DNA of 39,733 nt from Polaribacter sejongensis (GCA_949545755.1 CATITK010000049.1:1-39733), one strand, 5' to 3'. Counted from the stretch's first letter, positions 1-7,445 are shown. Notes: a model not told the origin generated them from the letters alone. Translations and numbers: made by a program.

Positions 1-286
1 ACACTCAAATATTAAAAAGAAAAAAGATAGACATTAGTATGACAGAAGAAAACCATTGCTATGAAAACGCACTAGCTGAACGTGTAAACGGTATCTTAAA
101 AGATGAATTTTATTTAGACAAAACCTTTGATAGTGTAGCTCACGCAAAGAGAGCTGCAAAAAACGCAATTAATTTATACAACCAAATAAGATTACACTTA
201 TCTTTAGATTATAAAACACCAAATAGGGTGTATAAATTATCAGCTTAATTCAATTTTAACCTGTAGCCATATTTCAGGACAAGACA
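1..286 (+). mobile_element. Right part of an IS3-family insertion sequence (left part outside window)
   Basis: The window opens inside an IS3-family element. The transposase tail is followed by an AT-rich stretch and a plausible terminal inverted repeat at 271-286 (atttcaggacaagaca), which ends in CA as IS3 ends do. Read outward in the other direction this is TGTCTTGTCCTGAAAT. The left end, the orfA part and the target-site duplication cannot be seen, so the exact boundary at 286 is inferred. Confidence 0.65.
3..248 (+). CDS. IS3-family transposase OrfB, C-terminal fragment (cut by window edge)
   Basis: The frame is open from the first bases of the window to the stop at 246-248, so this is the last ~81 residues of a longer protein, not a gene starting at the ATG at 39. 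It matches the end of the rve/DDE integrase domain of IS3-family (IS150/IS3 group) OrfB. The segment MTEENHCYENA-LAERVNGILKDEF carries the catalytic Glu of the DDE triad, in AERVNGILK, followed by the usual tail with YNxxRxHxSLxxKTP. It catalyses cut-and-copy transposition of its own element. Whether the full element is intact cannot be judged from here. Confidence 0.9.
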   Translation, partial: TQILKRKKIDISMTEENHCYENALAERVNGILKDEFYLDKTFDSVAHAKRAAKNAINLYNQIRLHLSLDYKTPNRVYKLSA

Positions 287-325
287 TTTGTATTGAACTA
301 ATTATTAATATTAAAAACTAAAAAA

Positions 326-967
326 ATGAGCACAATTAGATTAGGAGACGAAGCACCAAACTTTACGGCACAATCATCAGAAGGTGAAATAAATTTTCAT
401 AATTGGCTTGGGGAAAGTTGGGGAATTTTATTTTCTCACCCAGCAGATTATACGCCTGTGTGTACAACCGAATTAGGAACGGTAGCAAAATACAAAGCAG
501 AGTTTGACAAAAGAAATGTTAAAGTAGTCGCTTTAAGTGTTGATGGAGTTGATTCACATAATGGCTGGATAAAGGATATCAACGAAACACAAAACACAAC
601 AGTTAATTTTCCAATAATTGCTGATGAAGACAGAAAAGTAGCGATGCTTTATGACATGATTCATCCAAATTCAGATAGCAAACTTACTGTTAGGTCTGTC
701 TTCGTGATTGGATCAGACAAAAAAGTAAAATTAACAATTACTTACCCCGCATCTACAGGTAGGAATTTTGATGAATTACTCAGAGTAATTGATTCCTTGC
801 AATTAACGGCATATCATAAAGTGGCTACACCAGCTAACTGGAATAATGGAGATGATTGTGTAATTGTACCATCTGTTGCAAACGAAGATATTCCTGCCTT
901 GTTTCCTAAAGGCCATACAGAAGTAAAGCCTTATTTAAGGATGACACCTCAACCCAACCTGAATTAA
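326..967 (+). CDS. Peroxiredoxin, 1-Cys Prx6 type
   Basis: A 213-residue thiol peroxidase that reduces H2O2 and organic peroxides in the cytoplasm. The peroxidatic motif HPADYTPVCTTE is at residues 38-49, with Cys46 and the supporting Thr43. The conserved Arg of the active site is Arg123 in LTVRSVF. The long C-terminal arm with WNNGDDCVIVP and LFPKG is typical of the Prx6 subfamily, and length is normal for it. A further Cys (178) lies in this arm; it is not the classical resolving Cys of 2-Cys enzymes. The gene starts 40 bp after the end of an IS3-family element, so its promoter may lie partly in the element. No clear -7 box was found. It is followed by a strong hairpin at 985-1014. Confidence 0.92.
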   Translation: MSTIRLGDEAPNFTAQSSEGEINFHNWLGESWGILFSHPADYTPVCTTELGTVAKYKAEFDKRNVKVVALSVDGVDSHNGWIKDINETQNTTVNFPIIADEDRKVAMLYDMIHPNSDSKLTVRSVFVIGSDKKVKLTITYPASTGRNFDELLRVIDSLQLTAYHKVATPANWNNGDDCVIVPSVANEDIPALFPKGHTEVKPYLRMTPQPNLN

Positions 968-975
968 ACACTACA

Positions 976-1025
976 TATAACACGGTATAAAGGGCATTAA
1001 AACTCCCTTTATACTCACCGTTGTA
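976..1025 (+). repeat. Imperfect palindrome with attC-like layout, or terminator of the peroxiredoxin gene
   Basis: A perfect 10-bp inverted repeat (GTATAAAGGG at 985-994, CCCTTTATAC at 1005-1014) surrounds a 10-nt loop. It extends outward, with unpaired bases (acg on the left, tcacc on the right), to TATAAC (976-981) and GTTGTA (1020-1025), which pair at 5 of 6 positions. There is no T-run after the right arm, so it is a poor intrinsic terminator. Outer AAC...GTT boxes around a bulged stem resemble integron attC sites, but the boxes do not match the RYYYAAC/GTTRRRY consensus fully. Which role is real is not settled. Confidence 0.5.
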
Positions 1026-1049
1026 AGTAATACAGGAAAAAATTGCGTG

Positions 1050-1057
1050 TATATTTG
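1050..1057 (+). promoter_or_regulatory. -7 promoter box (TATATTTG) for the yefM-yoeB operon
   Basis: TATATTTG fits the Bacteroidetes -7 consensus TAnnTTTG and lies 20 bp before the antitoxin ATG, which predicts a short leader. No convincing -33 TTTG was found at the usual spacing. Antitoxins of this family repress their own promoter, so an operator is likely around this box. Confidence 0.6.
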
Positions 1058-1077
1058 TACTTAAAAAATACAACATT

Positions 1078-1332
1078 ATGCAAATAGTAACTGTTTCTGA
1101 CTTTAGAAAGGATATTAAAAGTTACTTGGACAGAGTAACAAAAAGCTTTGAAACTTTAATTATAAACCGGGGAAAAGATTCTGGAATTGTAGTTATGTCT
1201 TTATATGAATATAATTCTTTAGTAACTACAAATTACGAACTTTCTTCTCGAAAAAATGAATTAAGATTAGATTCTGCTATTGACAAACTAAAAAGCGGAA
1301 CGACTTTCAACAAAGACCTAATCGAAAAGTGA
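1078..1332 (+). CDS. yefM: YefM/Phd-family antitoxin
   Basis: An 84-residue protein with the Phd/YefM fold: N-terminal MQIVTVSDFRKDIKSYLD, then a central strand pattern (TLIINRG, GIVVMSLYEYNSL) typical of the dimerising, DNA-binding half. The C-terminal part (about 56-84) is charged and would wrap the toxin. It neutralises the YoeB mRNA interferase encoded immediately downstream and should repress the operon. The two genes overlap by 4 bp (GTGA: toxin GTG start 1329-1331, antitoxin stop 1330-1332), so they are translationally coupled. The pair lies between remains of two insertion sequences, as expected of an acquired module. Confidence 0.88.
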   Translation: MQIVTVSDFRKDIKSYLDRVTKSFETLIINRGKDSGIVVMSLYEYNSLVTTNYELSSRKNELRLDSAIDKLKSGTTFNKDLIEK

Positions 1333-1586
1333 AGTATATATTCGTTGACGAATCTTGGGAGGATTATTTGTATTGGCATAAAACAGATAAGAAAAAACTG
1401 AATAAAATAAATGAACTTCTGAAAGACATCACTCGAAACCCTTTTGATGAAATTGGAAAACCTGAACTGCTAAAACATAAATATGCAGGATTTTGGTCAA
1501 GACGAATTGATCGCGAACATAGACTGATTTACCAATATAGAGAAGGAGAAATATTAATTGCGAAATGTAGATTTCATTACGACTGA
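1329..1586 (+). CDS. yoeB: YoeB-family mRNA interferase toxin
   Basis: An 85-residue RelE-superfamily toxin. YoeB cleaves mRNA in the ribosomal A site. The known E. coli YoeB catalytic residues line up at identical numbers: Glu46 (KPELLKH), Arg65 (REHRLIY), His83 and Tyr84 (CRFHYD). The toxin therefore looks active and full length. The start is GTG at 1329, overlapping the antitoxin stop. Only this start gives the standard N-terminus MKYIFVDESWEDYLYW. A strong intrinsic terminator follows at 1663-1691. Confidence 0.93.
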   Translation: MKYIFVDESWEDYLYWHKTDKKKLNKINELLKDITRNPFDEIGKPELLKHKYAGFWSRRIDREHRLIYQYREGEILIAKCRFHYD

Positions 1587-1662
1587 AAAAAGTACTACTG
1601 CAAACAAAGAACTGCCCTAAAAAACAATTCTTTTCTTTATAAATTTTGAATACTATTATTCT

Positions 1663-1691
1663 AGGCTTAATTTTAAAATTAAGCCTTTTTT
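1663..1691 (+). terminator. Intrinsic terminator after yoeB
   Basis: A perfect 24-nt palindrome (AGGCTTAATTTT at 1663-1674 with AAAATTAAGCCT at 1675-1686) runs into a T-run through 1691. It lies ~77 nt after the yoeB stop. The right arm also encodes the last codons and stop of the transposase remnant on the other strand. Confidence 0.8.
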
Positions 1692-1813
1692 GTTGATTCA
1701 TTTTTAGATTTAACGACGGATACGGATGCAAAAATTGGATCATAAGGAGCTCCTAATTTTGCAATTGCAAAACATTGTTTTAGTAACGTATTAGAAACTG
1801 TTATTAAGGCTAA
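1679..1813 (-). pseudogene. Decayed C-terminal remnant of an IS110-family transposase
   Basis: On the minus strand 44 codons read LALITVSNTLLKQCFAIAK followed by LGAPYDPIFASV and end at a TAA. The pattern (A)LI-V-N-LLKQ-FAIAK-G--YD is the C-terminal end of IS110/IS1111-type transposases (COG3547 family). A stop precedes the segment in frame and I could not find the catalytic part upstream, so it is a fragment. The rest of the gap up to 1988 shows nothing else I recognise. Recognition is by pattern only. Confidence 0.55.
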
Positions 1814-1988
1814 TTATATGTAAACTATTGAAAAAGCACTAAGTATACTAATCGTTGTGCAACCTCATAATTCTTATAAAATTGAGATGAAGGAACCTGA
1901 TTTCGAATACTATTTAAAATAGGTTTTGTAAGTAAAAAAGATCGATGATAGCCTTACACTAAAGAAGCAATCACTGCTTCGCTCTTAT

Positions 1989-3191
1989 TTATTTTTCAAT
2001 AAAGGCTTTCGAAATTCTACTACTCGCAATTTTAGAAGCAATAAAACCTAAAACGCTCAGGGTTCCAATAACAATAAGAAGATTAGAAAACCGAAACGCT
2101 ACAGGATACGGCAAATGTTGGGTGATCATAAATAGGCCAAAATGTTTTTGAAGAAGCACCAATAGTACCCCTAATATTATACCAATAAACATACCAAAAA
2201 AGGTCAAAAGAAACCCTTGTATTACAAAAACTTTTTTAATCTCTTTAACCGTTGCTCCCAAGCTAAAAAGCGTTTTTAAATTCGATTTTTTATCAATAAT
2301 TATCATAATGATAGCGCCTATTACATTGAACAAAGCAATAATAACAATCAATGTGAAAATGAGATAAGACACCAGGTTTTCTGTGTTTATAACCTTATAA
2401 AATACTTCATTTAATTGTGCTTTGGTTTGCACTTTAAATTGACTCCCTAATTGTTTTTGTAATGTTTCGGAATATACATCAGAATCTGAGGTATTGTTTC
2501 GTTTTATTTCAATTCCTGTAAATTGATTCTCTTTAAATTTCAATAATTTCCGAGCATCATTGATAGAAACAAACACGTATTTATTTTCAAAATCTTCTGT
2601 TCCAGCATAGGTTCCAACAATTTGAACATTCATTTTATAGAAGGCATTCGATGGGTTTATAAACCCAACTCCTGGCTTAGGAACTAAAATGGATAAGGGC
2701 GTACCAAAACTTAAAATTCCCAAAGATAATTTTCTAGAAATACCATTTCCAACAACGGCTGTGTTAGACATGTCTTTGTCTATCCAACTGCCAAAACTTA
2801 AAACAGAATCGATGGGTGAAACCGCCGTATAATTCTCTTCTACCCCTTTGATATAAGCAACTTCATTCTTGTCATTGTAGGCTAAAAAAACACGTTCTTC
2901 AATAACTTTAGAAACCGCATGCGTTGCACTATCTTTCTCTAAAATTTGATGAATCTCTTTGGTGTATAAGAAGGTTTTTCCTTTGACGGATGTGATTTTA
3001 ATATCAGGATCTGAGACTTCTAGTAAACCATCACTAAACGTTCGCAATCCTGAAAAACCTGAGAGGATTATAAACAACGCTAAAGCGCCAACAATAACCC
3101 CAAAAGAAGCAATAATTGTAATAATATTGATGGCATTATTTCCTGTCTTTGCAAATAAATACCTCTTAGCGATGTATAAAGGAAAATTCAA
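1989..3191 (-). CDS. ABC transporter permease, LolC/LolE (FtsX-like) family
   Basis: A 400-residue inner-membrane protein with the MacB/FtsX permease plan. One N-terminal membrane segment (about 20-46) follows the start MNFPLYIAKRYLFAKTG. A large periplasmic domain (about 50-270) is next, then three C-terminal segments (about 274-298, 323-348, 371-390). The cytoplasmic SLGATVKEIKKVFVIQG loop between the second and third segments is the typical coupling region of FtsX-like permeases. By family it would form the membrane part of a lipoprotein-releasing (LolCDE-type) or related mechanotransmission exporter. No ATPase gene is adjacent, which is common for this locus in flavobacteria. It starts 15 bp after the rbfA stop and is probably co-transcribed with it. 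Confidence 0.85.
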   Translation of the reverse strand: MNFPLYIAKRYLFAKTGNNAINIITIIASFGVIVGALALFIILSGFSGLRTFSDGLLEVSDPDIKITSVKGKTFLYTKEIHQILEKDSATHAVSKVIEERVFLAYNDKNEVAYIKGVEENYTAVSPIDSVLSFGSWIDKDMSNTAVVGNGISRKLSLGILSFGTPLSILVPKPGVGFINPSNAFYKMNVQIVGTYAGTEDFENKYVFVSINDARKLLKFKENQFTGIEIKRNNTSDSDVYSETLQKQLGSQFKVQTKAQLNEVFYKVINTENLVSYLIFTLIVIIALFNVIGAIIMIIIDKKSNLKTLFSLGATVKEIKKVFVIQGFLLTFFGMFIGIILGVLLVLLQKHFGLFMITQHLPYPVAFRFSNLLIVIGTLSVLGFIASKIASSRISKAFIEK

Positions 3192-3206
3192 ATGAAAAAG
3201 TTAACA

Positions 3207-3605
3207 TTAGTAATTCTTTCTACGTTTCGGTAAAACTTCAGGGTTTTTAATAGGATTTTCATCCGCTCCTTTTAAAGATTTATCAATCTTTTCAATATAA
3301 TCCAACGTATCATCACCAAAAAATAATAATTCTGGCATTCTACGCAATTGATTTTTAGTTCTTGACGCCATTTCATGACGTATTAAAACAGTATTCGATT
3401 GAACTCCTTCAATAATTTCGTCTCTTTTACTGGATGGAAAAATGCTTAAATATACTTTTGCAACTCCTAAATCTGAAGTTACATGCACTTTAGAAACAGA
3501 AATAATGACACCTTTCATTCCATCTTGAGCTGCTTTTTGCAAAACATCTACCAAATCTTTTTGTAATACTCCTGCAATTTTACGCTGTCTGTTTGTTTCT
3601 TCCAT
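3207..3605 (-). CDS. rbfA: 30S ribosome-binding factor A
   Basis: A 132-residue RbfA. It binds the immature 30S subunit near the 16S rRNA 5' helix and is needed for late maturation. The N-terminus ETNRQRKIAGVLQKDL and the KH-like core (IISVSKVHVTSDLGVAKVYLSIF, then ELLFFGDDTLDYIEKID) are characteristic, and the length is normal. A -7 box (TAAATTTG, minus strand 3617-3610) ends only 4 nt before the ATG. The mRNA may therefore be leaderless, and the start at 3605 is well fixed. The permease gene follows 15 bp downstream on the same strand. Confidence 0.93.
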   Translation of the reverse strand: MEETNRQRKIAGVLQKDLVDVLQKAAQDGMKGVIISVSKVHVTSDLGVAKVYLSIFPSSKRDEIIEGVQSNTVLIRHEMASRTKNQLRRMPELLFFGDDTLDYIEKIDKSLKGADENPIKNPEVLPKRRKNY

Positions 3606-3609
3606 ACCG

Positions 3610-3617
3610 CAAATTTA
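3610..3617 (-). promoter_or_regulatory. -7 promoter box for rbfA, abutting the start codon
   Basis: On the minus strand TAAATTTG is followed by CGGT and then the rbfA ATG. With the transcription start expected a few nt after the box, the first base of the mRNA would be at or next to the start codon. No clear -33 element was found. Confidence 0.6.
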
Positions 3618-3723
3618 CACTTTTTTTATGGAGTGTAAATTTTATTTTTTACAGCATAAATACCCAAAAATAGCCCATTTTTAAGATTGAATTTTAGAAA
3701 TACAAACACTTAAAAAGTAGTAC

Positions 3724-3772
3724 TAAAAAAACGCTTGCAAAACCTGAAATGAATTCAAGTTTTACAAGCGTT
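3724..3772 (-). terminator. Intrinsic terminator downstream of ahcY
   Basis: A long inverted repeat (aacgcttgcaaaacctgaa at 3730-3748 and ttcaagttttacaagcgtt at 3754-3772, nearly perfect) is followed on the minus strand by a T-run (a-run 3725-3731 on the plus strand). It ends transcription coming from ahcY, 87 nt after its stop. Confidence 0.8.
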
Positions 3773-3858
3773 ATGTTTTTTATACTCATTTATACTGAGT
3801 AGGTAAGATCACATTGTTTTCGTTTTTGGTCACAAAAACCAACGAACCAAAAACAATA

Positions 3859-5172
3859 CTAGTATCTATAATGTGCTGGTTTGAAAGGACCTTCAACAGT
3901 TACACCAATATAAGAAGCTTGGTCAGAGCGCAATTCTGTGAGCTCAACACCAATTTTTTCTAAGTGTAAAAAGGCTACTTTTTCATCTAAATGTTTTGGT
4001 AACATGTACACATCGTTCCCATAAGCTTCTTTGTTTGTCCAAAGTTCAATTTGTGCTAAAGTTTGGTTTGTAAATGAGTTCGACATTACAAAACTTGGAT
4101 GCCCAGTTGCACATCCTAAATTTACCAAACGACCTTCTGCTAAAAGAATAATATCGTTTCCATTGATATTGTATTTATCAACCTGTGGCTTAATCGTGTC
4201 TTTTGTATTTCCGTGGTTCTCATTTAACCAAGCCATATCAATTTCGTTATCAAAATGTCCAATATTACAAACAATCACTTTGTCTTTCATTGCTTCAAAA
4301 TGACGCCCTTGAATAATATCTTTGTTCCCTGTAGTCGTAATAATGATATCAGAATTTGCAATAACCGTTTCTAAACGCTTCACTTCAAAACCATCCATTG
4401 CAGCTTGTAAAGCACAAATAGGATCGATCTCTGTAACTGTAACAATAGAACCTGCCCCTTTAAAAGAAGCAGCGGTACCTTTTCCAACATCACCATAGCC
4501 ACAAACAGTAACCCGTTTTCCTGCCAACATCGTATCGGTTGCTCTACGAATTGCATCCACAGCAGACTCTTTACAACCATATTTATTATCAAACTTCGAT
4601 TTTGTAACAGAATCGTTTACATTAATTGCTGGCATTGGCAAAGTTCCTGCTTTTACACGATCGTATAAACGATGAACTCCAGTGGTCGTCTCTTCTGACA
4701 AACCATTGATTCCTGCTGCTAGTTCTGGGTAGCGGTCTAAAACCATGTTTGTTAAATCTCCACCATCATCTAAAATTAAGTTTAAGGGTTTTTTGTCTTC
4801 TCCAAAGAATAACGTTTGCTCAATACACCAGTCAAACTCTTCTTCTGTCATATCTTTCCAAGCATACACAGGGGTTCCTGTTACAGCAATTGCAGCAGCA
4901 GCTTGATCTTGTGTAGAAAAAATATTACAAGAACTCCAGGTTACTTCTGCTCCTAAAGCTTGTAAAGTTTCAATTAAAACTGCCGTTTGAATGGTCATGT
5001 GCAGACATCCTGCAATTCTTGCACCTCGTAAAGGTTGCGAATCTCCATACTCTTTTCTTAGACTCATGAGTCCTGGCATTTCAGCTTCTGCCAAATCAAT
5101 TTCTTTTCTTCCCCAATCAGCTAAAGAAATATCTTTAACTTTAAACGGTACGTAAGCGGTTTTTATACTCAT
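3859..5172 (-). CDS. ahcY: Adenosylhomocysteinase (S-adenosyl-L-homocysteine hydrolase)
   Basis: Hydrolyses S-adenosylhomocysteine to adenosine and homocysteine in the methyl cycle, with tightly bound NAD. Visible hallmarks are the substrate-site segment [15 protein letters not shown], the NAD-binding [16 protein letters not shown], and the C-terminal FKPAHYRY whose Lys/Tyr reach the neighbouring subunit. I start it at the ATG at 5170-5172 ([14 protein letters not shown], 437 residues). The longer open frame to 5226 contains the -7 promoter box at 5209-5216 and would add 18 residues unlike the family. It is divergent from the phosphopantetheinyl transferase gene and has a strong terminator downstream. 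Confidence 0.96.
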   Translation of the reverse strand: MSIKTAYVPFKVKDISLADWGRKEIDLAEAEMPGLMSLRKEYGDSQPLRGARIAGCLHMTIQTAVLIETLQALGAEVTWSSCNIFSTQDQAAAAIAVTGTPVYAWKDMTEEEFDWCIEQTLFFGEDKKPLNLILDDGGDLTNMVLDRYPELAAGINGLSEETTTGVHRLYDRVKAGTLPMPAINVNDSVTKSKFDNKYGCKESAVDAIRRATDTMLAGKRVTVCGYGDVGKGTAASFKGAGSIVTVTEIDPICALQAAMDGFEVKRLETVIANSDIIITTTGNKDIIQGRHFEAMKDKVIVCNIGHFDNEIDMAWLNENHGNTKDTIKPQVDKYNINGNDIILLAEGRLVNLGCATGHPSFVMSNSFTNQTLAQIELWTNKEAYGNDVYMLPKHLDEKVAFLHLEKIGVELTELRSDQASYIGVTVEGPFKPAHYRY

Positions 5173-5208
5173 AATGTGTATATTTATATTTAAATAAATT
5201 TCGAGCTG

Positions 5209-5216
5209 CAAAGTTA
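5209..5216 (-). promoter_or_regulatory. -7 promoter box (TAACTTTG) for ahcY
   Basis: TAACTTTG on the minus strand fits TAnnTTTG and lies 36 bp before the chosen ahcY ATG at 5172. Its position inside the longer open frame is the reason for rejecting the upstream start. No good -33 TTTG was seen. Confidence 0.6.
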
Positions 5217-5236
5217 CGATATCCATTTTAAAAATT

Positions 5237-5863
5237 ATGGCTCTTTACAAAACAATAACAATCAATACAACAACGAAGGTTTTCATCTGGAAAATTGAAG
5301 AAGCTATTGATCAATTAAAAGAAGGAATCTCTTTAACGAAAACCAATCAGGAAAGGTTTGCTTCTATGAAATCTGAAATACACCAAAAGGGATTTTTAAG
5401 CATCCGACAGTTGTTAAAGGAAATAAACCTGACAGATGCTGATTTGATATACGATGAATATGGAAAACCGCATTTAACTAAAGGAAGGTATATTTCTATC
5501 ACACATTCTTTTGGATTTACTGCTATTATTTTTTCTTATGAAACTCCTGTTGGGATTGACATTGAAAAACAGCGTGAAAAAATTCTGAAAATTGCGCATA
5601 AATTTACCGCCATTGAAGAATACAAGACCATTGCGAATGTCGCTGCTTTAATTCGTAAATTGACGATTGTTTGGGGCGCAAAAGAGAGTTTGTATAAAAT
5701 CTACGGAAAGAAAAAACTTTCCTTCTTACGCCATATTCATATTGAGAATTTTAATTTTGATGATGAAAAAATAACGGGTGAAATTCTTTACAAAGAGACA
5801 GAAACTTCTTATGATGTCGCATTTTTAGAATTTGAGGGTTTTACTTGTGTCTATGCTTTTTAA
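5237..5863 (+). CDS. 4'-phosphopantetheinyl transferase superfamily protein (Sfp/AcpT-like)
   Basis: A 208-residue enzyme that would move the 4'-phosphopantetheine arm of CoA onto a serine of carrier proteins. The Sfp-type signatures are present: YGKPHL with ISITHSFGF upstream, then GIDIE at 106-110 (metal ligands Asp108 and Glu110) and [12 protein letters not shown] at 146-157 (Glu150). Length fits the Sfp/EntD-like type more than short AcpS. No carrier protein or synthase gene is nearby, so its partner (fatty-acid ACP or a secondary-metabolite carrier) cannot be read from context. It is transcribed away from ahcY and the start codons are only 64 bp apart. No clear plus-strand -7 box was found. 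Confidence 0.88.
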   Translation: MALYKTITINTTTKVFIWKIEEAIDQLKEGISLTKTNQERFASMKSEIHQKGFLSIRQLLKEINLTDADLIYDEYGKPHLTKGRYISITHSFGFTAIIFSYETPVGIDIEKQREKILKIAHKFTAIEEYKTIANVAALIRKLTIVWGAKESLYKIYGKKKLSFLRHIHIENFNFDDEKITGEILYKETETSYDVAFLEFEGFTCVYAF

Positions 5864-5976
5864 AATAATGGAAGCTTAGAAAGTTTGTATTTGTGATGCA
5901 CCTTCAAATATAAGCCGTCTTATAAAATCAATATTCCTTCGTCTTTTTGTGGTCAAAAAAATTAAAATAAACTGCT

Positions 5977-5984
5977 TACTTTTG
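5977..5984 (+). promoter_or_regulatory. -7 promoter box (TACTTTTG) for the pnuC-family gene
   Basis: TACTTTTG matches TAnnTTTG and ends 25 bp before the ATG at 6010. It gives the transporter its own promoter, separate from the TPP riboswitch that lies downstream of it. No -33 element at normal spacing. Confidence 0.55.
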
Positions 5985-6009
5985 ACTTTCAAAACTTTCA
6001 CAAAAAAAC

Positions 6010-6633
6010 ATGACTGAAATTATTGACTTCCTTTTTGGACAATACAAAACCTATTCACTCACTGACACTACTTTAGAAATTATTGCTGTAATTTTTGGCT
6101 TTTTATCCGTCTGGTTTTCTAAACAAAATAAAATTTGGGTATTTCCAACAGGAATGATTAGCACTGCTATTTTTGTGTATTTACTTTTGAAATGGGAACT
6201 CTTGGGAGACATGATGATCAACGGGTACTATTTTATTATGAGTATTTATGGTTGGTATATTTGGACTCGTAAAGTTGATCAAACCAATGTCACCGCAATT
6301 TCTACAACCACTTTAAAAGAAAAAAAGGGGGCTGTTATTCTCTTTATTGCAACCTTACTCTTTGTTTTTATCGTTTATCACTATTTTAACAAATGGACCA
6401 GTTGGGTTGCTTATGTAGATACAATTACAACCGCAATTTTCTTTGTTGGTATGTGGTTGATGGCAAAACGGAAAATAGAAAATTGGTTGTTTTGGATTGT
6501 AGGAAACAGCTTTTCTATACCTTTATATTTTTACAAAGGATTTACATTCACTAGTTTTCAATACTTAGGGTTTACAATTATTGCGCTATTTGGTTATATC
6601 GCCTGGAAAAAAATCTTGTATAAAAATCAATAA
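6010..6633 (+). CDS. pnuC: PnuC-family vitamin transporter (nicotinamide riboside or thiamine)
   Basis: A 207-residue inner-membrane protein with about seven hydrophobic segments and the PnuC family signature near the middle: NGYYFIMSIYGWYIWTRK. It also has early aromatic-rich segments such as SVWFSKQNKIWVFPTG and a late NWLFWIVGNSFSIPLYFYKG. PnuC proteins are facilitated-diffusion channels. Family members transport nicotinamide riboside (PnuC), thiamine (PnuT) or riboflavin (PnuX), with trapping by phosphorylation. Two genes downstream is a TPP-riboswitch-controlled TonB receptor, so thiamine is a real alternative here, although this gene has its own -7 box and is not behind the riboswitch. 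No kinase gene is adjacent. Substrate is undecided. Confidence 0.88.
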   Translation: MTEIIDFLFGQYKTYSLTDTTLEIIAVIFGFLSVWFSKQNKIWVFPTGMISTAIFVYLLLKWELLGDMMINGYYFIMSIYGWYIWTRKVDQTNVTAISTTTLKEKKGAVILFIATLLFVFIVYHYFNKWTSWVAYVDTITTAIFFVGMWLMAKRKIENWLFWIVGNSFSIPLYFYKGFTFTSFQYLGFTIIALFGYIAWKKILYKNQ

Positions 6634-6682
6634 AATCTCACAGAAGTATGCAAGTTTTTAAAAAAAATGAGATTCGTATTCA

Positions 6683-7087
6683 ATGAACAAAGAAAGTATC
6701 TTAAAAGAACTCCATTTCAAAGCCATTAGAAGTTCTGGTGCTGGAGGACAACACGTTAATAAAGTTTCCTCTAAAATAGAATTGGTCTTTGATTTAGAAA
6801 ATTCTTCTTCTTTATCTGACCCAGAAAAAGAACTATTAAAGTCGAAACTTTCATCAAAATTAACCAATCAAAATAAGCTTGTTTTATTTTGTGACGCAAC
6901 GCGTTCCCAACACAGAAATAAAGAAACAGCCATCAAACGTTTTCTAGAACTAATGAAAACAAACTTAATTCGCCCTAAAAAAAGAAGACCTACAAAACCA
7001 AGTAAATCTTCCATTAGAAAGAATGCAGAAGGCAAAAAGAAAATTGCTATAAAAAAAGCCCTTCGTAAAAAACCAACACTTGATTAA
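6683..7087 (+). CDS. arfB: Peptidyl-tRNA hydrolase ArfB (ribosome rescue)
   Basis: A 134-residue release-factor-like protein that frees stalled ribosomes by hydrolysing peptidyl-tRNA without a stop codon. The catalytic GGQ is at residues 21-23 in SSGAGGQHVNKVSSKIEL. The C-terminal tail (about 98-132) is highly basic (RPKKRRPTKPS, KKKIAIKKALRKK), as needed to enter the empty mRNA channel. It lacks the codon-recognition domain of full release factors, so length and layout fit ArfB/ICT1 (YaeJ). It starts 50 bp after pnuC on the same strand. Confidence 0.92.
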   Translation: MNKESILKELHFKAIRSSGAGGQHVNKVSSKIELVFDLENSSSLSDPEKELLKSKLSSKLTNQNKLVLFCDATRSQHRNKETAIKRFLELMKTNLIRPKKRRPTKPSKSSIRKNAEGKKKIAIKKALRKKPTLD

Positions 7088-7148
7088 ATAAATCATTTTT
7101 TTATTTCGTATGAACTATTTCCTTCTTAATTTTGCAGCGTTCTCATAA

Positions 7149-7296
7149 AGGGGTGCTAATTTTAGTTATTCGTTTTTAGTTAATGGTTTTTGGTCTCAGT
7201 AGACTTCATAACTATTTTTAACTTTCTAAACTTTCGACTTTTAAAAGGCTGAGATCATACCCAATGAACCTAGAACAGGTAATGCTGTTTAGGGAT
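7149..7296 (+). promoter_or_regulatory. TPP (thiamine pyrophosphate) riboswitch
   Basis: The conserved THI-box core is present in order: AGGGGTGCT (7149-7157), GGCTGAGA (7247-7254), ATACCC (7257-7262), GAACCT (7266-7271), AGGTAATGC (near 7277-7285) and AGGGA (7291-7295). GGGT (7151-7154) can pair with ACCC (7259-7262) for P2. CCTA (7269-7272) pairs with TAGG (7290-7293) and AACA with TGTT for P4/P5. About 90 nt separate the two halves, an enlarged P3 arm. The aptamer lies 150 nt before the TonB receptor ATG and should lower its expression when TPP is plentiful. The expression platform is not obvious; no terminator with a T-run was seen. Confidence 0.92.
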
Positions 7297-7302
7297 ATCG
7301 AA

Positions 7303-7379
7303 TGTCATTGCGAAGGTTTGTTCCTGAAACAATCTTTAATTAAATGAGGTTACTATGTTGTAAACTCTTTGTAATGACA
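7303..7379 (+). repeat. REP-like palindromic repeat inside the riboswitch leader
   Basis: TGTCATTGCGAAG (7303-7315) can pair along its full length with CTTTGTAATGACA (7367-7379), using two G-U pairs in RNA. The outer TGTCATTGCGAAGG...CAATCTTT wording is like a dispersed palindromic repeat often seen in flavobacterial genomes (from memory). It starts 7 nt after the riboswitch core, so it may act as, or disturb, the expression platform. Confidence 0.6.
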
Positions 7380-7445
7380 AACTAATTATTTAATAATAAT
7401 CACAAGAATAATTACCTCTTTTTATTCGTTTTAAAATTTTTTAAA

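Noticed and set aside
1429-1743. 104-codon minus-strand frame over yoeB
   Set aside because: Antisense to a toxin gene with a fully recognised catalytic set; low-complexity translation without family features.
5173-5226. 18-codon N-terminal extension of ahcY
   Set aside because: It contains the -7 promoter box and is unlike the family N-terminus; the ATG at 5172 fits.
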